Origin: Chloroflexota bacterium
GTDB taxonomy: Bacteria; Chloroflexota; FW602-bin22; JACPRP01
Direction of reading: 5' to 3'
Assembly: GCA_016210495.1 (NCBI GenBank)
Contig: JACQUC010000100.1
Coordinates: 39,595-103,594 of the forward strand
DNA length: 64,000 bases
Positions 35,489 through 44,322 of the stretch are shown one piece after another. Numbering within the stretch: position 1 is the stretch's first letter; every line of letters starts with the position of its first letter. Position numbers and translations under genes: made by a program. Under the pieces are notes generated by a model that was not told where the DNA came from, did not search any database, and saw only the letters and a program-made list of their open reading frames with translations.

Positions 35489-37255
35489 TTGAGAGACGAG
35501 ACGTTTGATCCGATCCTGGCCGAGGTTATTCGGAACAGGCTGATATCCATCGTCATCGAGATGGCCAAGGTGATGGAAAGAACGGCCTACACGATCGTGT
35601 TTTCTGAGTTCAAGGATTTCTCTTGTGCGATTTGCGATGGGAACCTGAGGCTGGTGGCGACGAGCACGACGGACTTCGGCTGCCCGATGCACACCGGCGG
35701 CCTGCCTCTTTCGTTGCAGGCCATTGCCGATTACATCGGACTCGAAAACCTCAGACCCGGTGACATCCTGTGTACCAACGACATCGAGATGGGAGGAACT
35801 CATCTCCCGGATTTCGTGATCGCCAAGCCGGTGTTTCACGGCGATGAGCTCGTGGCTTTTGCTCTGAATCGGGCCCACCACCTGGATACCGGTGGAGCTA
35901 CCCCGGGAAGTGCAGTTCCCAGCGCCCGCTCGGTTTATGCCGAGGGTCTGTCGGTCCCGCCCATAAAGCTGTACAGCGAAGGTAAGTTGAACACAGATAT
36001 TTTCGAGCTGATCCTGCGCAACGTTCGCCTCAAAGAACAGCGCGGGGACTTCGGCGCCATGGTCGCTTCGGTCAAGAAGGGCGCGACCGAGATAGAGCGG
36101 GTGATCGGGAAGTATGGCCTGGCCACCTTTCAGAGCGCGGTGAAATGGTCCTGCGACTATTCCGAGAAAAAGCTGCGGTCGGTTATCGAGCAGTTGCCCG
36201 AAGGAACGTACTTCGCGGAATCTTTTGGCGAGCACGACGGTTTGCAGGACAAGGATTATCTCATCAACCTCAAGGTGGTGGTAAAGGAGGGCGAAATAAT
36301 CTTCGACTTCTCGGGCAGCGATCCGCAGGCGCCGGGAAGCACTAACTGCACCCTATCGATTACCGCTTCGGCGGCGTTGACAGCCGCGATAGCAATCCTG
36401 GCTCCGTACACGCCAATCAATTTCGGGCTCTACAAGCCACTGAAGTTCATTGCACCGTACGGCTCGATCACGAACTGCGCCTGGCCCGCGGCGACGATGA
36501 ACGGTAACACGGACACGAGCAATAAGCTGGTAGATGCGGTTTATAGAGCCTTTATGCAGATTTGTCCGGAGAGGGCACCTGCTGCCGAAGCCGCGTGCAC
36601 TAATGGCACGCTGATCTACGGCGTAGATAAGAAGACGAGCAAGCCTTATCTACTGTACCAGAGCGCTCACGGTGGATGGGGTGCCAGGAAAGGGCTCGAC
36701 GGCGCCAGTGCCAGCGCCTTCATCATCGGAGGCACGTGCCAGCTACTGCCGGTAGAAGTCATCGAGGCCAAGTCCAACACTTTGACGAAGTCCCTGAGGA
36801 TCATGACCGATAGCGGCGGGCCAGGCAGGTGGCGCGGGGGTGCGGCGCTGGAATGGACGATTATGACCGACCCCGAAACGCCACACACGGCGGAGGTGAC
36901 GGTGATCGCCGAACGCCGCCGGATTCCGGCGTGGGGTGTTATGGGAGGCCGGTCCGGAAGCGAGCAGCTCGCCTACGTGCTCGGGCAGGATAGCGCACAA
37001 AGAGTGGTCCCAACAAAAGGGCACTTCTTCCTGGCGCCAGGGGAGATGCTGGTTTCTTGTGCCCCTGGAGGCGGAGGTTACGGCGATCCGTTGGAAAGGG
37101 AGCCCGAGCTCGTGCTGAAAGACGTCGTCGAGGGTTTTGTTTCCATAGAGTCTGCCCGGGAGTATTACGGCGTGGCCATAGACCCCGAGTCCCTGTGCGT
37201 GAACTGGGAGTTGACGGATGCCATTAGAACTGAGAAGAAGCAATTGTCACCCTGA
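35489..37255 (+). CDS. hyuB: Hydantoinase family subunit B, copy 1
   Basis: A 588-residue HyuB-type protein, partner of HyuA. Family stretches are EVIRNRLISIVIEMAKVMERTAYT, FGCPMHTGGLPLSLQAI, RPGDILCTNDIEMGGTHLPD, FDFSGSDPQAPGSTNCT, GRWRGGAALEW and APGGGGYGDPLER. The start is TTG 35489, supported by alignment with the N-terminus of copy 2. The last four codons (QLSP and the stop) fall in a dispersed repeat that begins at 37246, so the repeat has reset the C-terminus; copy 2 ends differently. Confidence 0.9.
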   Translation: MRDETFDPILAEVIRNRLISIVIEMAKVMERTAYTIVFSEFKDFSCAICDGNLRLVATSTTDFGCPMHTGGLPLSLQAIADYIGLENLRPGDILCTNDIEMGGTHLPDFVIAKPVFHGDELVAFALNRAHHLDTGGATPGSAVPSARSVYAEGLSVPPIKLYSEGKLNTDIFELILRNVRLKEQRGDFGAMVASVKKGATEIERVIGKYGLATFQSAVKWSCDYSEKKLRSVIEQLPEGTYFAESFGEHDGLQDKDYLINLKVVVKEGEIIFDFSGSDPQAPGSTNCTLSITASAALTAAIAILAPYTPINFGLYKPLKFIAPYGSITNCAWPAATMNGNTDTSNKLVDAVYRAFMQICPERAPAAEAACTNGTLIYGVDKKTSKPYLLYQSAHGGWGARKGLDGASASAFIIGGTCQLLPVEVIEAKSNTLTKSLRIMTDSGGPGRWRGGAALEWTIMTDPETPHTAEVTVIAERRRIPAWGVMGGRSGSEQLAYVLGQDSAQRVVPTKGHFFLAPGEMLVSCAPGGGGYGDPLEREPELVLKDVVEGFVSIESAREYYGVAIDPESLCVNWELTDAIRTEKKQLSP

Positions 37256-37333
37256 GTCCGCCTGAGGCGGACGAAGGGTCTCAGCCCACGTGTGCCGAGA
37301 TTCTTCGCTACGCTGCGCTTCGCTCAGAATGAC
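37246..37333. repeat. Dispersed GTCACCCTGA...TCAGAATGAC repeat, copy 1
   Basis: Runs from GTCACCCTGAG through GAAGGGTCTCAGCCC and GTGTGCCGAGATTCTTCG to CTCAGAATGAC. The 17-bp palindrome GTCCGCCTGAGGCGGAC is embedded at 37256-37272. Copy 2 is inside cobD at 50393-50499. Confidence 0.75.
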
Positions 37334-37386
37334 CCGTGCGCCGCAGGCGCTGAACAACAGACACGATACGTTTAAGGAGGCGAAAG

Positions 37387-38541
37387 ATGCGAACCAGAAC
37401 TCTTGGCCCCGTGATGGCAATCGCGATCTTGCTGGCGGCGTGCGCTCCGGCTGCGCCTGCCCCGACGCCAGCACCAACGCCCAAGCCAGCCGCTGCTCAG
37501 CCACAGCCCACCGCTGCCAAGCCCGCCCCGCCGGCAGCAGCGACGGCTCCGGCGGCCGCGGCGCAGAAACCGGCCCCAAAGGCCAGCGCCGTGGATCAGG
37601 TCATCCAGGAGGCCCGCAAGGAGGGCGCGGTAAAGGTGGTTTTCCCGGCCGATTTCGGACAGAGGGGGCCACGACGGCTCATCGAGGCGTTTAACAAGAA
37701 GTACAACCTGGACCTCAAGGTAGACTACACGTCCTCCGCCAGCTTCGAGGTCGAGGTAAGCAAGGTGACGACAGAGCTGAAAACGGGGGGTAAGCCCAGT
37801 TGGGACGTCGTCATGGCGGCGGTGCGTCACATTGGCGAGATGGACGGGGGTAAGCTGCTCACCCCGTTCGATTGGAGCGGAACCTTTCCCCATATTCCGC
37901 CGAACGCGGTGTTGGCCGACGGCCTGTTTGTCATCAATGGTGGCTCCTATCACCTGCCAGCCTACAATCCCAACCTGGTGAAGCCAGCCGATGTGCCGCG
38001 CAAGTGGGAGGACCTGCTCGATCCGAAATGGCAGGGCAATATCGTGGCACAGAGCACCGCCTCCCCATGGGTCAGGCTCACGGAATCGTGGGGGGAGGCC
38101 AGGGTAACGGCGCTGGTCGAGGGGCTGGCCAAGCAGCAGCCCGCTTTCGTAAGTATACTCCAGGTTGTTCCCAGGCTCGTCAGCGGAGAGTACCCGTTGG
38201 CGCCTAACGTGCTGAACAATCTGGCCTTTACGGAGGCGGAAAAGGGAGCCCCCATTCGACTTGCCGAGGAAGTGAAACCTGTGGTCGGCGATTACTTTGG
38301 GTTGGTGGTGCCGCAAAGAGCGGAGCATCCCAATGCTGCCAGGCTCTTCATCGCTTTCAATCTCACCCCCGAAGCCCAACAGATATGGTGGGAGGAAGCC
38401 AAGAGAGGCGCGCCGCTGGTGCCAGGTCCCCTGGGAGATTGGCTCAAGAATAAGGAGGTGATCTACACCAGCACGGATTTCCTCCTGAAAGAAGGGCCGC
38501 GTCTGGATCTGAAGTACCTCAAGATTCTCGGCTTGAAGTAG
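37387..38541 (+). CDS. ABC transporter substrate-binding lipoprotein, iron/polyamine type
   Basis: A 384-residue lipoprotein with lipobox (MAIAILLAAC), an Ala/Pro linker of about 45 residues, and a type-2 periplasmic-binding fold similar to Fe3+ (AfuA/FbpA) and spermidine/putrescine (PotD) proteins: QEARKEGAVKVVFPADFG, SWDVVMAAVRHIGEMDGG, PRKWEDLLDPKWQGNIV. It starts at ATG 37387 after AAGGAGG. The permease follows after 33 bp. In this setting the ligand is more likely an organic compound degraded by the Hyu enzymes than iron, but this is inference. Confidence 0.85.
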   Translation: MRTRTLGPVMAIAILLAACAPAAPAPTPAPTPKPAAAQPQPTAAKPAPPAAATAPAAAAQKPAPKASAVDQVIQEARKEGAVKVVFPADFGQRGPRRLIEAFNKKYNLDLKVDYTSSASFEVEVSKVTTELKTGGKPSWDVVMAAVRHIGEMDGGKLLTPFDWSGTFPHIPPNAVLADGLFVINGGSYHLPAYNPNLVKPADVPRKWEDLLDPKWQGNIVAQSTASPWVRLTESWGEARVTALVEGLAKQQPAFVSILQVVPRLVSGEYPLAPNVLNNLAFTEAEKGAPIRLAEEVKPVVGDYFGLVVPQRAEHPNAARLFIAFNLTPEAQQIWWEEAKRGAPLVPGPLGDWLKNKEVIYTSTDFLLKEGPRLDLKYLKILGLK

Positions 38542-38574
38542 TCCCTAGCCTGTTCGTCGAAGAAGGGAAGTGGG

Positions 38575-40302
38575 ATGGAGCGAGGCCCTGCGCTTGCAAG
38601 GCAAAGGATGGAGCTCGACGTGGGGCGGTTGGTGCTTCTCGCCCCAGCCTTCCTGCTAGGTGCCCTCATCCTGCTGCTCCTCTTCGTCATACTTTGGATG
38701 AGCCTGCGCACGGGGCTGCCCGGCGATGCCGGTCCCATCACCCTGCAGAACTACGAGCAGGTGTTCACCGATCCCTTCACGCTCAGGGTTTTGCTCGACA
38801 CCCTCGCCTTCACGGGGGTGACGATGGTCGTCGTCGTCGCCTTCGCGGTGCCGATGACCCTGCTGATGGGGCGGACCGATCTGCCTTTCAGGAAGGTGTT
38901 TGAGGTTCTGATTGGCATCAAGATCCTCATCCCGAGCTTCCTGGTGGCTATGGGCTGGGTGCTCCTGCTGAGCCCCAGGAATGGTCTGATTAATGTCTGG
39001 CTGATGGGCCTGCTGGGTCTGGACAAAGCACCTTTCAGCATTTACAGCGTGGCGATGATGGGCTACGTCCAGGGTCTGGGCTTCACGCCGCTGGCCTACT
39101 TCATGCTGGCGGCGGCGTTCCGATCCGTAGATCCTGCCCTGGAGGAGGCTTCTCGCATCAGCGGCGGCAGCAGTCTGCAGACCATCTTCCGTGTGACGTT
39201 GCCCACCACTTTGCCGGCCATCGTGGCCACCTTCATCTATGTGGCCATGGTCACCTTCGCCGTTTTCGAGATCCCGGGCGTCATCGGTCCGCCGCTGCGC
39301 ATCTACGTGTTTAGCACGGCCATCTTCCGGGCCACGAATCCGGAGCGCGGCCTTCCTGAATACGGACTTGCCGGCGCCTATGGCTCTATCGTCCTGATCA
39401 TTGGCCTGATTCTCAGCTACTTCTATTTGCGAACCATCGGCGCCTCCCACAAATACGCGGTGGTGACCGGAAAGGGCTATCGGCCGAGGCTGATCGAATT
39501 GGGAAAGTGGAAATGGCTTGCTCTTGCCTTCATGGCCCTGTATTTTATCCCTGCCCTGCTTTTTCCGTTCTTGATCCTGGTGTGGATCTCTCTGATCCCC
39601 TATCTGCAGGTGCCTTCTGCCGCGTCTCTGGCCACGGTCTCTTTTGCCCGTTACCTCCAGGTTGGCGATATCGTAACACTCCGGCCATTGCTGAACAGCA
39701 TCTTCTTGATCATATCGGCTCCCACCCTCGTCATTGCCTTGAGCGCCATCATCTCCTGGCTGGTGGTAAGGAGCCAGATGCGTGGGAGGCGGGTGTTGGA
39801 TACGGTGGCTTTCTTGCCCCATACGATCCCGCATATCCTCTTCGCCGTGTCGCTCGCCTATCTGGCCCTGATCTTGCGCGAATACCTGCCCCTCTACGGG
39901 ACCATCGTCATCATCTTAATTGCCCAGATCGTCGCCTATGTCAGCTTTGGAACCAGGACCATGAACAGCGCGCTCATTCAGTTGCACCCCGAGCTGGAGG
40001 AAGCCGCAAAGATGGCGGGGGCCTCGCTGCCGAACACCCTGTGGAAGATCACCATACCGTTGGTGAGACACGCCGTCGCCAACGGCTGGGTTTGGCTGGC
40101 TCTTCTGTCCTTTCGAGAGGTCACGATGGCGGTGACCTTGATGACCTCCGAAGACAACTCGGTGCTGACCACTCAGATATGGAGGACCTGGTCCCAGGGG
40201 CGCCTGCCGGAGGCCGCGGCGCTGGGGGTAGTGATCTTCTTTGTAATGACCGTTTTCGTGGCTGTGGCTCGGGGCATCGGACGTCGCATAACGGATGGCT
40301 GA
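38575..40302 (+). CDS. ABC transporter permease with two fused permease domains
   Basis: A 575-residue membrane protein with about twelve helices, made of two binding-protein-dependent permease domains as in FbpB/ThiP-type transporters. Each half has an EAA loop: EEASRISGGSSLQTIFRVTL (about residues 193-212) and EEAAKMAGASLPNTLWKITI (about 478-497). These loops contact the ATPase. No ATPase gene is found in the cluster, so the transporter must borrow one from elsewhere. It sits between the two hyuAB pairs. Confidence 0.9.
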   Translation: MERGPALARQRMELDVGRLVLLAPAFLLGALILLLLFVILWMSLRTGLPGDAGPITLQNYEQVFTDPFTLRVLLDTLAFTGVTMVVVVAFAVPMTLLMGRTDLPFRKVFEVLIGIKILIPSFLVAMGWVLLLSPRNGLINVWLMGLLGLDKAPFSIYSVAMMGYVQGLGFTPLAYFMLAAAFRSVDPALEEASRISGGSSLQTIFRVTLPTTLPAIVATFIYVAMVTFAVFEIPGVIGPPLRIYVFSTAIFRATNPERGLPEYGLAGAYGSIVLIIGLILSYFYLRTIGASHKYAVVTGKGYRPRLIELGKWKWLALAFMALYFIPALLFPFLILVWISLIPYLQVPSAASLATVSFARYLQVGDIVTLRPLLNSIFLIISAPTLVIALSAIISWLVVRSQMRGRRVLDTVAFLPHTIPHILFAVSLAYLALILREYLPLYGTIVIILIAQIVAYVSFGTRTMNSALIQLHPELEEAAKMAGASLPNTLWKITIPLVRHAVANGWVWLALLSFREVTMAVTLMTSEDNSVLTTQIWRTWSQGRLPEAAALGVVIFFVMTVFVAVARGIGRRITDG

Positions 40303-40375
40303 GCCGGAACGATTTGGAATTAGTTAATCATGCCGTTGGCTGAGCAAAACCTGGGCGGGAAACCCAGGGACGCTC

Positions 40376-40434
40376 ACCGCAAAGCGCGCAAAGGACGTCC
40401 GCCTCAGGCGGACGCTCTTGGCGGCCTTTGCGGT
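40376..40434. repeat. CCGCAAAG/CTTTGCGG inverted repeat with embedded palindrome
   Basis: ACCGCAAAG (40376-40384) pairs with CTTTGCGGT near 40434. The 17-bp palindrome GTCCGCCTCAGGCGGAC is embedded at 40397-40413, the same small element (one base variant) seen inside the larger repeats at 37256 and 50472. Confidence 0.6.
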
Positions 40435-40469
40435 TGACGTACTTTCGTACTAAGGGGGACCATACAAGG

Positions 40470-42554
40470 ATGTACAGGATCGGAATCGACGTTGGAGGAA
40501 CCTTTACAGACCTGGTGCTGAGTGATGAGCAGGGCAACCTGTATATCACCAAGGTTCCGTCGACGCCCGAGGATCAGTCGGTAGGATTTGTGCAGGCTCT
40601 GGAAAAAGCTGCGAGAGAACTGGGGCTACCGTTCAGAGAGTTCCTCGAACAGACCAGCTACATCGGCCACGGGTCCACGGTGGCCACCAACGCCTGTGTC
40701 GAAAGAAAGGGGGCTAGGGTAGGCTTACTCACGACCAAAGGCTTCCGTGATATTTTGTACATCAGAAGGCAGGAGCGTAAGTTCATCTACGACCTCTTCC
40801 AGGAGATCAGCATCCCGCTGGTGCCACGTAACCTGACTCTCGAAGTCGACGAACGGGTCGACAGATACGGCAAGGTACGCGTAGAGATGATTGGGGAAGA
40901 GGCGCGTCTGCTGGTGCGGAAGCTCAAGGAATTGGGTGTCGAGGCTATCGCGGTCTCACTATTGTTTTCCTTTGCCAACCCGATCCACGAGCGGCAGTTG
41001 AAAGCTATCATAGAAGAGGAGTTCCCGGCAGCGTTCACGACCGTATCGTCGGAATTGATGCCCATTGTCAAGGAATACGAGCGGACCTCGACGATCGTCA
41101 TCAACGCCTACGTGGGCCCGATTATGAAGCGCTACCTGCAGAATCTTACGGCCGGGCTGCAAGAACGAGGTTTCGCCTTTGCGCCGGTAATGATGACCTC
41201 GAACGGCGGGGTGATCTCCGTGCAGGAGGCAATCAAATCTCCGGTGCTGTGCCTGGCCTCCGGTCCGGCGGGTGGAGTAATGAGCAGCCTGGCTGTAGGT
41301 GAGTCGATAGGGGATGACAACCTGATAACTTTCGACATGGGCGGCACCAGCACGGATGTTAGCCTGATCCACAGGGGCAGGCCGGATATGGCTCCCATGC
41401 GCAAGTACGACTTCGGGCACGGCGACACGCATCCCGTGTGCGTCCCCTTGATCGACATTCACGTCGTCGGAGCAGGTGGTGGCAGCGTCGCCTGGGTCGA
41501 CGAGGCAGGCGCCCTTAAGGTTGGCCCTCACAGCCAAGGGGCTAAGCCCGGTCCCGCCTGCTACGCCCTCGGTGGTGCAGAGCCCTGCGTGACCGATGCT
41601 AACCTGGTGCTGGGCTACCTGAATCCGGACTACTATTGCGGCGGCGAGATCAAGCTGGATATCGAGAGATCGCGGGAGGCCATCGTCGGAAAAGTCGGCG
41701 CCAGGCTGAACATGGGCCTGGTCACCGCCGCGCAAGGGATCCATCGCCTCGTGAACACGAATATGGTCAACGCGATCCGGGTAATCAGCACCGAAAGGGG
41801 ATACGATCCCAGAGAGTACACTATGGTGGTGTATGGCGCCGCCGGGCCACAGCACGCGGCCCGAATGCTCGAGGAGCTCAGGATGACCAAGGCCATCGTT
41901 CCTTGTACTTCCGGGGGGCTGAGCGCCCACGGGCTTCTGTCGACGGACGTGGTGCACCACTTCACGCGCACTTACCTGGCGGAGTTCTCCAAAGTTGACC
42001 TGGCCGTTCTGGGCTCCATATTCACGCAAATGGAAGAAGAAGGGATGAGGAGGCTGGTCAGCGAGGGGGTAGGGGCGAGCGTGGAGATCAACCGTTTCCT
42101 GGACGTGCGCTATCTGGGACAGGTTCACGAGGTGACCACGCGGGCGCCGTCAGGTGAGATGAGCGAATCCTGGCTGGCCCAGGTGCGAGCGACATTCGAT
42201 CGAGAGCACGATCGACTCTACGGCCACAGCCACGTGGGCGATCCGGTCGAGCTCGTCAACGTCAGGGTAGTGGTCGTCGGCAAGATACCCAGGGGAGAGC
42301 TGAAGAGGCACGAGATCGGCGGCGTAGATGCCTCGCCGGCGCTGAAGGGCAAAAGGGACGTCTTCTGGGAGGAGATGGCCGGTTTCGCCGAGACGCCCGT
42401 GTACGAGCGCGACGGGTTGAAGGCGGGGAACGGGCTGCAGGGTCCAGCCATAATCGAAGCCCCGCTGACGACGATCGTGGTGCCCCCTGGGTTTCGCGTG
42501 GAAATCGACGAATACCTCAACACAATCCTGCTGAAGGGAGAAGCACGTGAATAG
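40470..42554 (+). CDS. hyuA: Hydantoinase/oxoprolinase family subunit A, copy 2
   Basis: A 694-residue paralogue of the protein at 33404-35479, very similar along its full length (IGIDVGGTFTDLVLSDEQGN, FDMGGTSTDVSLIH, GPHSQGAKPGPACY). The ATP-binding and metal-site stretches are kept. Differences concentrate in the last 150 residues. ATG 40470 is chosen by alignment with copy 1; the frame is open to 40428. The last 8 bp overlap hyuB copy 2, whereas copy 1 has a 9-bp gap. Confidence 0.9.
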   Translation: MYRIGIDVGGTFTDLVLSDEQGNLYITKVPSTPEDQSVGFVQALEKAARELGLPFREFLEQTSYIGHGSTVATNACVERKGARVGLLTTKGFRDILYIRRQERKFIYDLFQEISIPLVPRNLTLEVDERVDRYGKVRVEMIGEEARLLVRKLKELGVEAIAVSLLFSFANPIHERQLKAIIEEEFPAAFTTVSSELMPIVKEYERTSTIVINAYVGPIMKRYLQNLTAGLQERGFAFAPVMMTSNGGVISVQEAIKSPVLCLASGPAGGVMSSLAVGESIGDDNLITFDMGGTSTDVSLIHRGRPDMAPMRKYDFGHGDTHPVCVPLIDIHVVGAGGGSVAWVDEAGALKVGPHSQGAKPGPACYALGGAEPCVTDANLVLGYLNPDYYCGGEIKLDIERSREAIVGKVGARLNMGLVTAAQGIHRLVNTNMVNAIRVISTERGYDPREYTMVVYGAAGPQHAARMLEELRMTKAIVPCTSGGLSAHGLLSTDVVHHFTRTYLAEFSKVDLAVLGSIFTQMEEEGMRRLVSEGVGASVEINRFLDVRYLGQVHEVTTRAPSGEMSESWLAQVRATFDREHDRLYGHSHVGDPVELVNVRVVVVGKIPRGELKRHEIGGVDASPALKGKRDVFWEEMAGFAETPVYERDGLKAGNGLQGPAIIEAPLTTIVVPPGFRVEIDEYLNTILLKGEARE

Positions 42555-44322
42555 AGCGGTATCCCAAGCGTACGATCCCATTACAGTGGAGGTAATTCGG
42601 AACAGGCTGATATCCATCGTGCTGCAAATGGCAGCGGTGATGGAAAGAACGGCTTACACGATCATCTTCTCCGAGTTCAAGGATTTCTCTTGCGCGGTCT
42701 GCGATGGGGAGCTGAGGATGGTAGCGACCAGCGTGTCCGATTTCGGCTGCCCCATGCACACCGGAGGAATGCCCCTCTCCTTGCAGGCCATCGCGGACAC
42801 GATCGGGTTGGAGAACATCAGGCCCGGCGACATCCTGTGCACCAACGACGTGGAGATGGGCGGCACACACCTGCCGGACTTCGTGATCACTCAGCCGGTG
42901 TTCTTTGAGGGTGAGCTTGTGGCCTTTACCTTGAACCGAGCCCACCATATGGACACAGGCGGGGCTACCCCGGGCAGCGCCGTCCCCGATGCACGCTCGA
43001 TTTACGCCGAAGGTATCTCGGTTCCCCCCATAAAGCTATACAGTGAAGGAAAGCTGAACCGGGACATCTTCGAGCTCATCTTGCGCAACGTGCGATTGAA
43101 GGAGCAGCGAGGCGATTTCGCCGCCATGGTCGCCTCGGTCAAGAGGGGCGCCGCCGAAATCGAGGAGCTGATCGGCAAATATGGCATAGACACCTACCGG
43201 CAGGCCCTGAAGTGGGCATACGAATACTCAGAAAAGAGATTGAAGTCGGCCATCAAGCAGTTGCCCGAAGGCGTTTACTACGGGGAATCGTTTGGAGAGC
43301 ACGATGGGCTGCAGGACAAGGACTATCTCATCAACCTGAAGGTCGAGGTGCAGGACGGTGAGATAGTCTTCGACTTCTCGGGCAGCGACCCGCAAGCGCC
43401 CGGCAGCTCGAACTGCACCCTCTCGATAACCGCCGCCGCGGCCATGACCGCCGCCATCGCCGTTCTGGACCCATACGTTCCGATTAACTTTGGGGTTTAC
43501 AAGCCGCTGAAGTTCGTCACCCCCTACGGCTCGATCACAAACTGCATCTGGCCCGCGGCGACGATGAACGGGAACACGGACACGAGCAACAAGATCATAG
43601 ACGCCGTCTTCAGGGTGTTTATGCAGATCGTGCCGGACAAAGTCTGCGCCGCCGAGCACTCCTGCACCAACAGCGCCGTGATCTACGGCGTGGACAAGGA
43701 GACGCGGGAGCAGTACATGCTTTACTCCAGCGCGCATGGAGGATGGGGCGGCAAGAAAGGAAAAGACGGCCACAGCGCCACCGACTTCCTCCCGGGCGGG
43801 ACAGCGCAGCTCCTGCCGGTGGAAGTCATGGAGGCGAAGTCCAGGGCGATGACGAAGTCCATGAGGATTCTGACCGACAGCGGTGGCCCGGGCCAATGGC
43901 GCGGGGGCTCCGCCCTCGAATGGACGGTTATGACCGACCCGGAGAGACCGCACACGGCGGAGGTGACGGTGATCGCCGAGCGCAGGAGAATTCCCGCCTG
44001 GGGTGCGATGGGAGGCCGGCCGGGCATCGAGCAACTCAGCTACGTCGTGCAGAAAGATGGCAGCCGCAAGATATTGCCGACGAAAGGACACTTCTTTCTC
44101 GAGCCGGGCGAGATTATGGTGCTGTCGGCACCCGGAGCGGGAGGATACGGCGATCCTCTGGAGAGAAAGCCCGAAGCGGTCCTGAGAGATGTCGTCGAAG
44201 GCTTCGTTTCCGTAGAGTCGGCACGAGAGGACTACGGCGTAATTATCGACCCGAGCTCTCTGACCATCGACTGGGAAGAGACGAGCGCGACGAGGGCGCG
44301 AAAAACTGAAAGGGGTGGATGA
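42547..44322 (+). CDS. hyuB: Hydantoinase family subunit B, copy 2
   Basis: A 591-residue HyuB paralogue of 35489-37255. Shared stretches include VIRNRLISIVLQMAAVMERTA, PMHTGGMPLSLQAIADTIG, HHMDTGGATPGSAVP and GRWR-like GQWRGGSALEW. It starts at GTG 42547 inside the end of hyuA. Two complete HyuAB enzymes in one cluster suggest either two related substrates or two steps. The ornithine cyclodeaminase homologue starts inside its last codons. Confidence 0.9.
   Translation: MNRAVSQAYDPITVEVIRNRLISIVLQMAAVMERTAYTIIFSEFKDFSCAVCDGELRMVATSVSDFGCPMHTGGMPLSLQAIADTIGLENIRPGDILCTNDVEMGGTHLPDFVITQPVFFEGELVAFTLNRAHHMDTGGATPGSAVPDARSIYAEGISVPPIKLYSEGKLNRDIFELILRNVRLKEQRGDFAAMVASVKRGAAEIEELIGKYGIDTYRQALKWAYEYSEKRLKSAIKQLPEGVYYGESFGEHDGLQDKDYLINLKVEVQDGEIVFDFSGSDPQAPGSSNCTLSITAAAAMTAAIAVLDPYVPINFGVYKPLKFVTPYGSITNCIWPAATMNGNTDTSNKIIDAVFRVFMQIVPDKVCAAEHSCTNSAVIYGVDKETREQYMLYSSAHGGWGGKKGKDGHSATDFLPGGTAQLLPVEVMEAKSRAMTKSMRILTDSGGPGQWRGGSALEWTVMTDPERPHTAEVTVIAERRRIPAWGAMGGRPGIEQLSYVVQKDGSRKILPTKGHFFLEPGEIMVLSAPGAGGYGDPLERKPEAVLRDVVEGFVSVESAREDYGVIIDPSSLTIDWEETSATRARKTERGG

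Noticed and set aside
33866..36235. 789-codon minus-strand frame
   Set aside because: Antisense to hyuA and hyuB; long open antisense frames are common in GC-rich genes, and the plus-strand genes are certain.
38656..39834. 392-codon minus-strand frame rich in Gln, His and Asp
   Set aside because: Antisense to the hydrophobic permease gene, which explains its polar composition.
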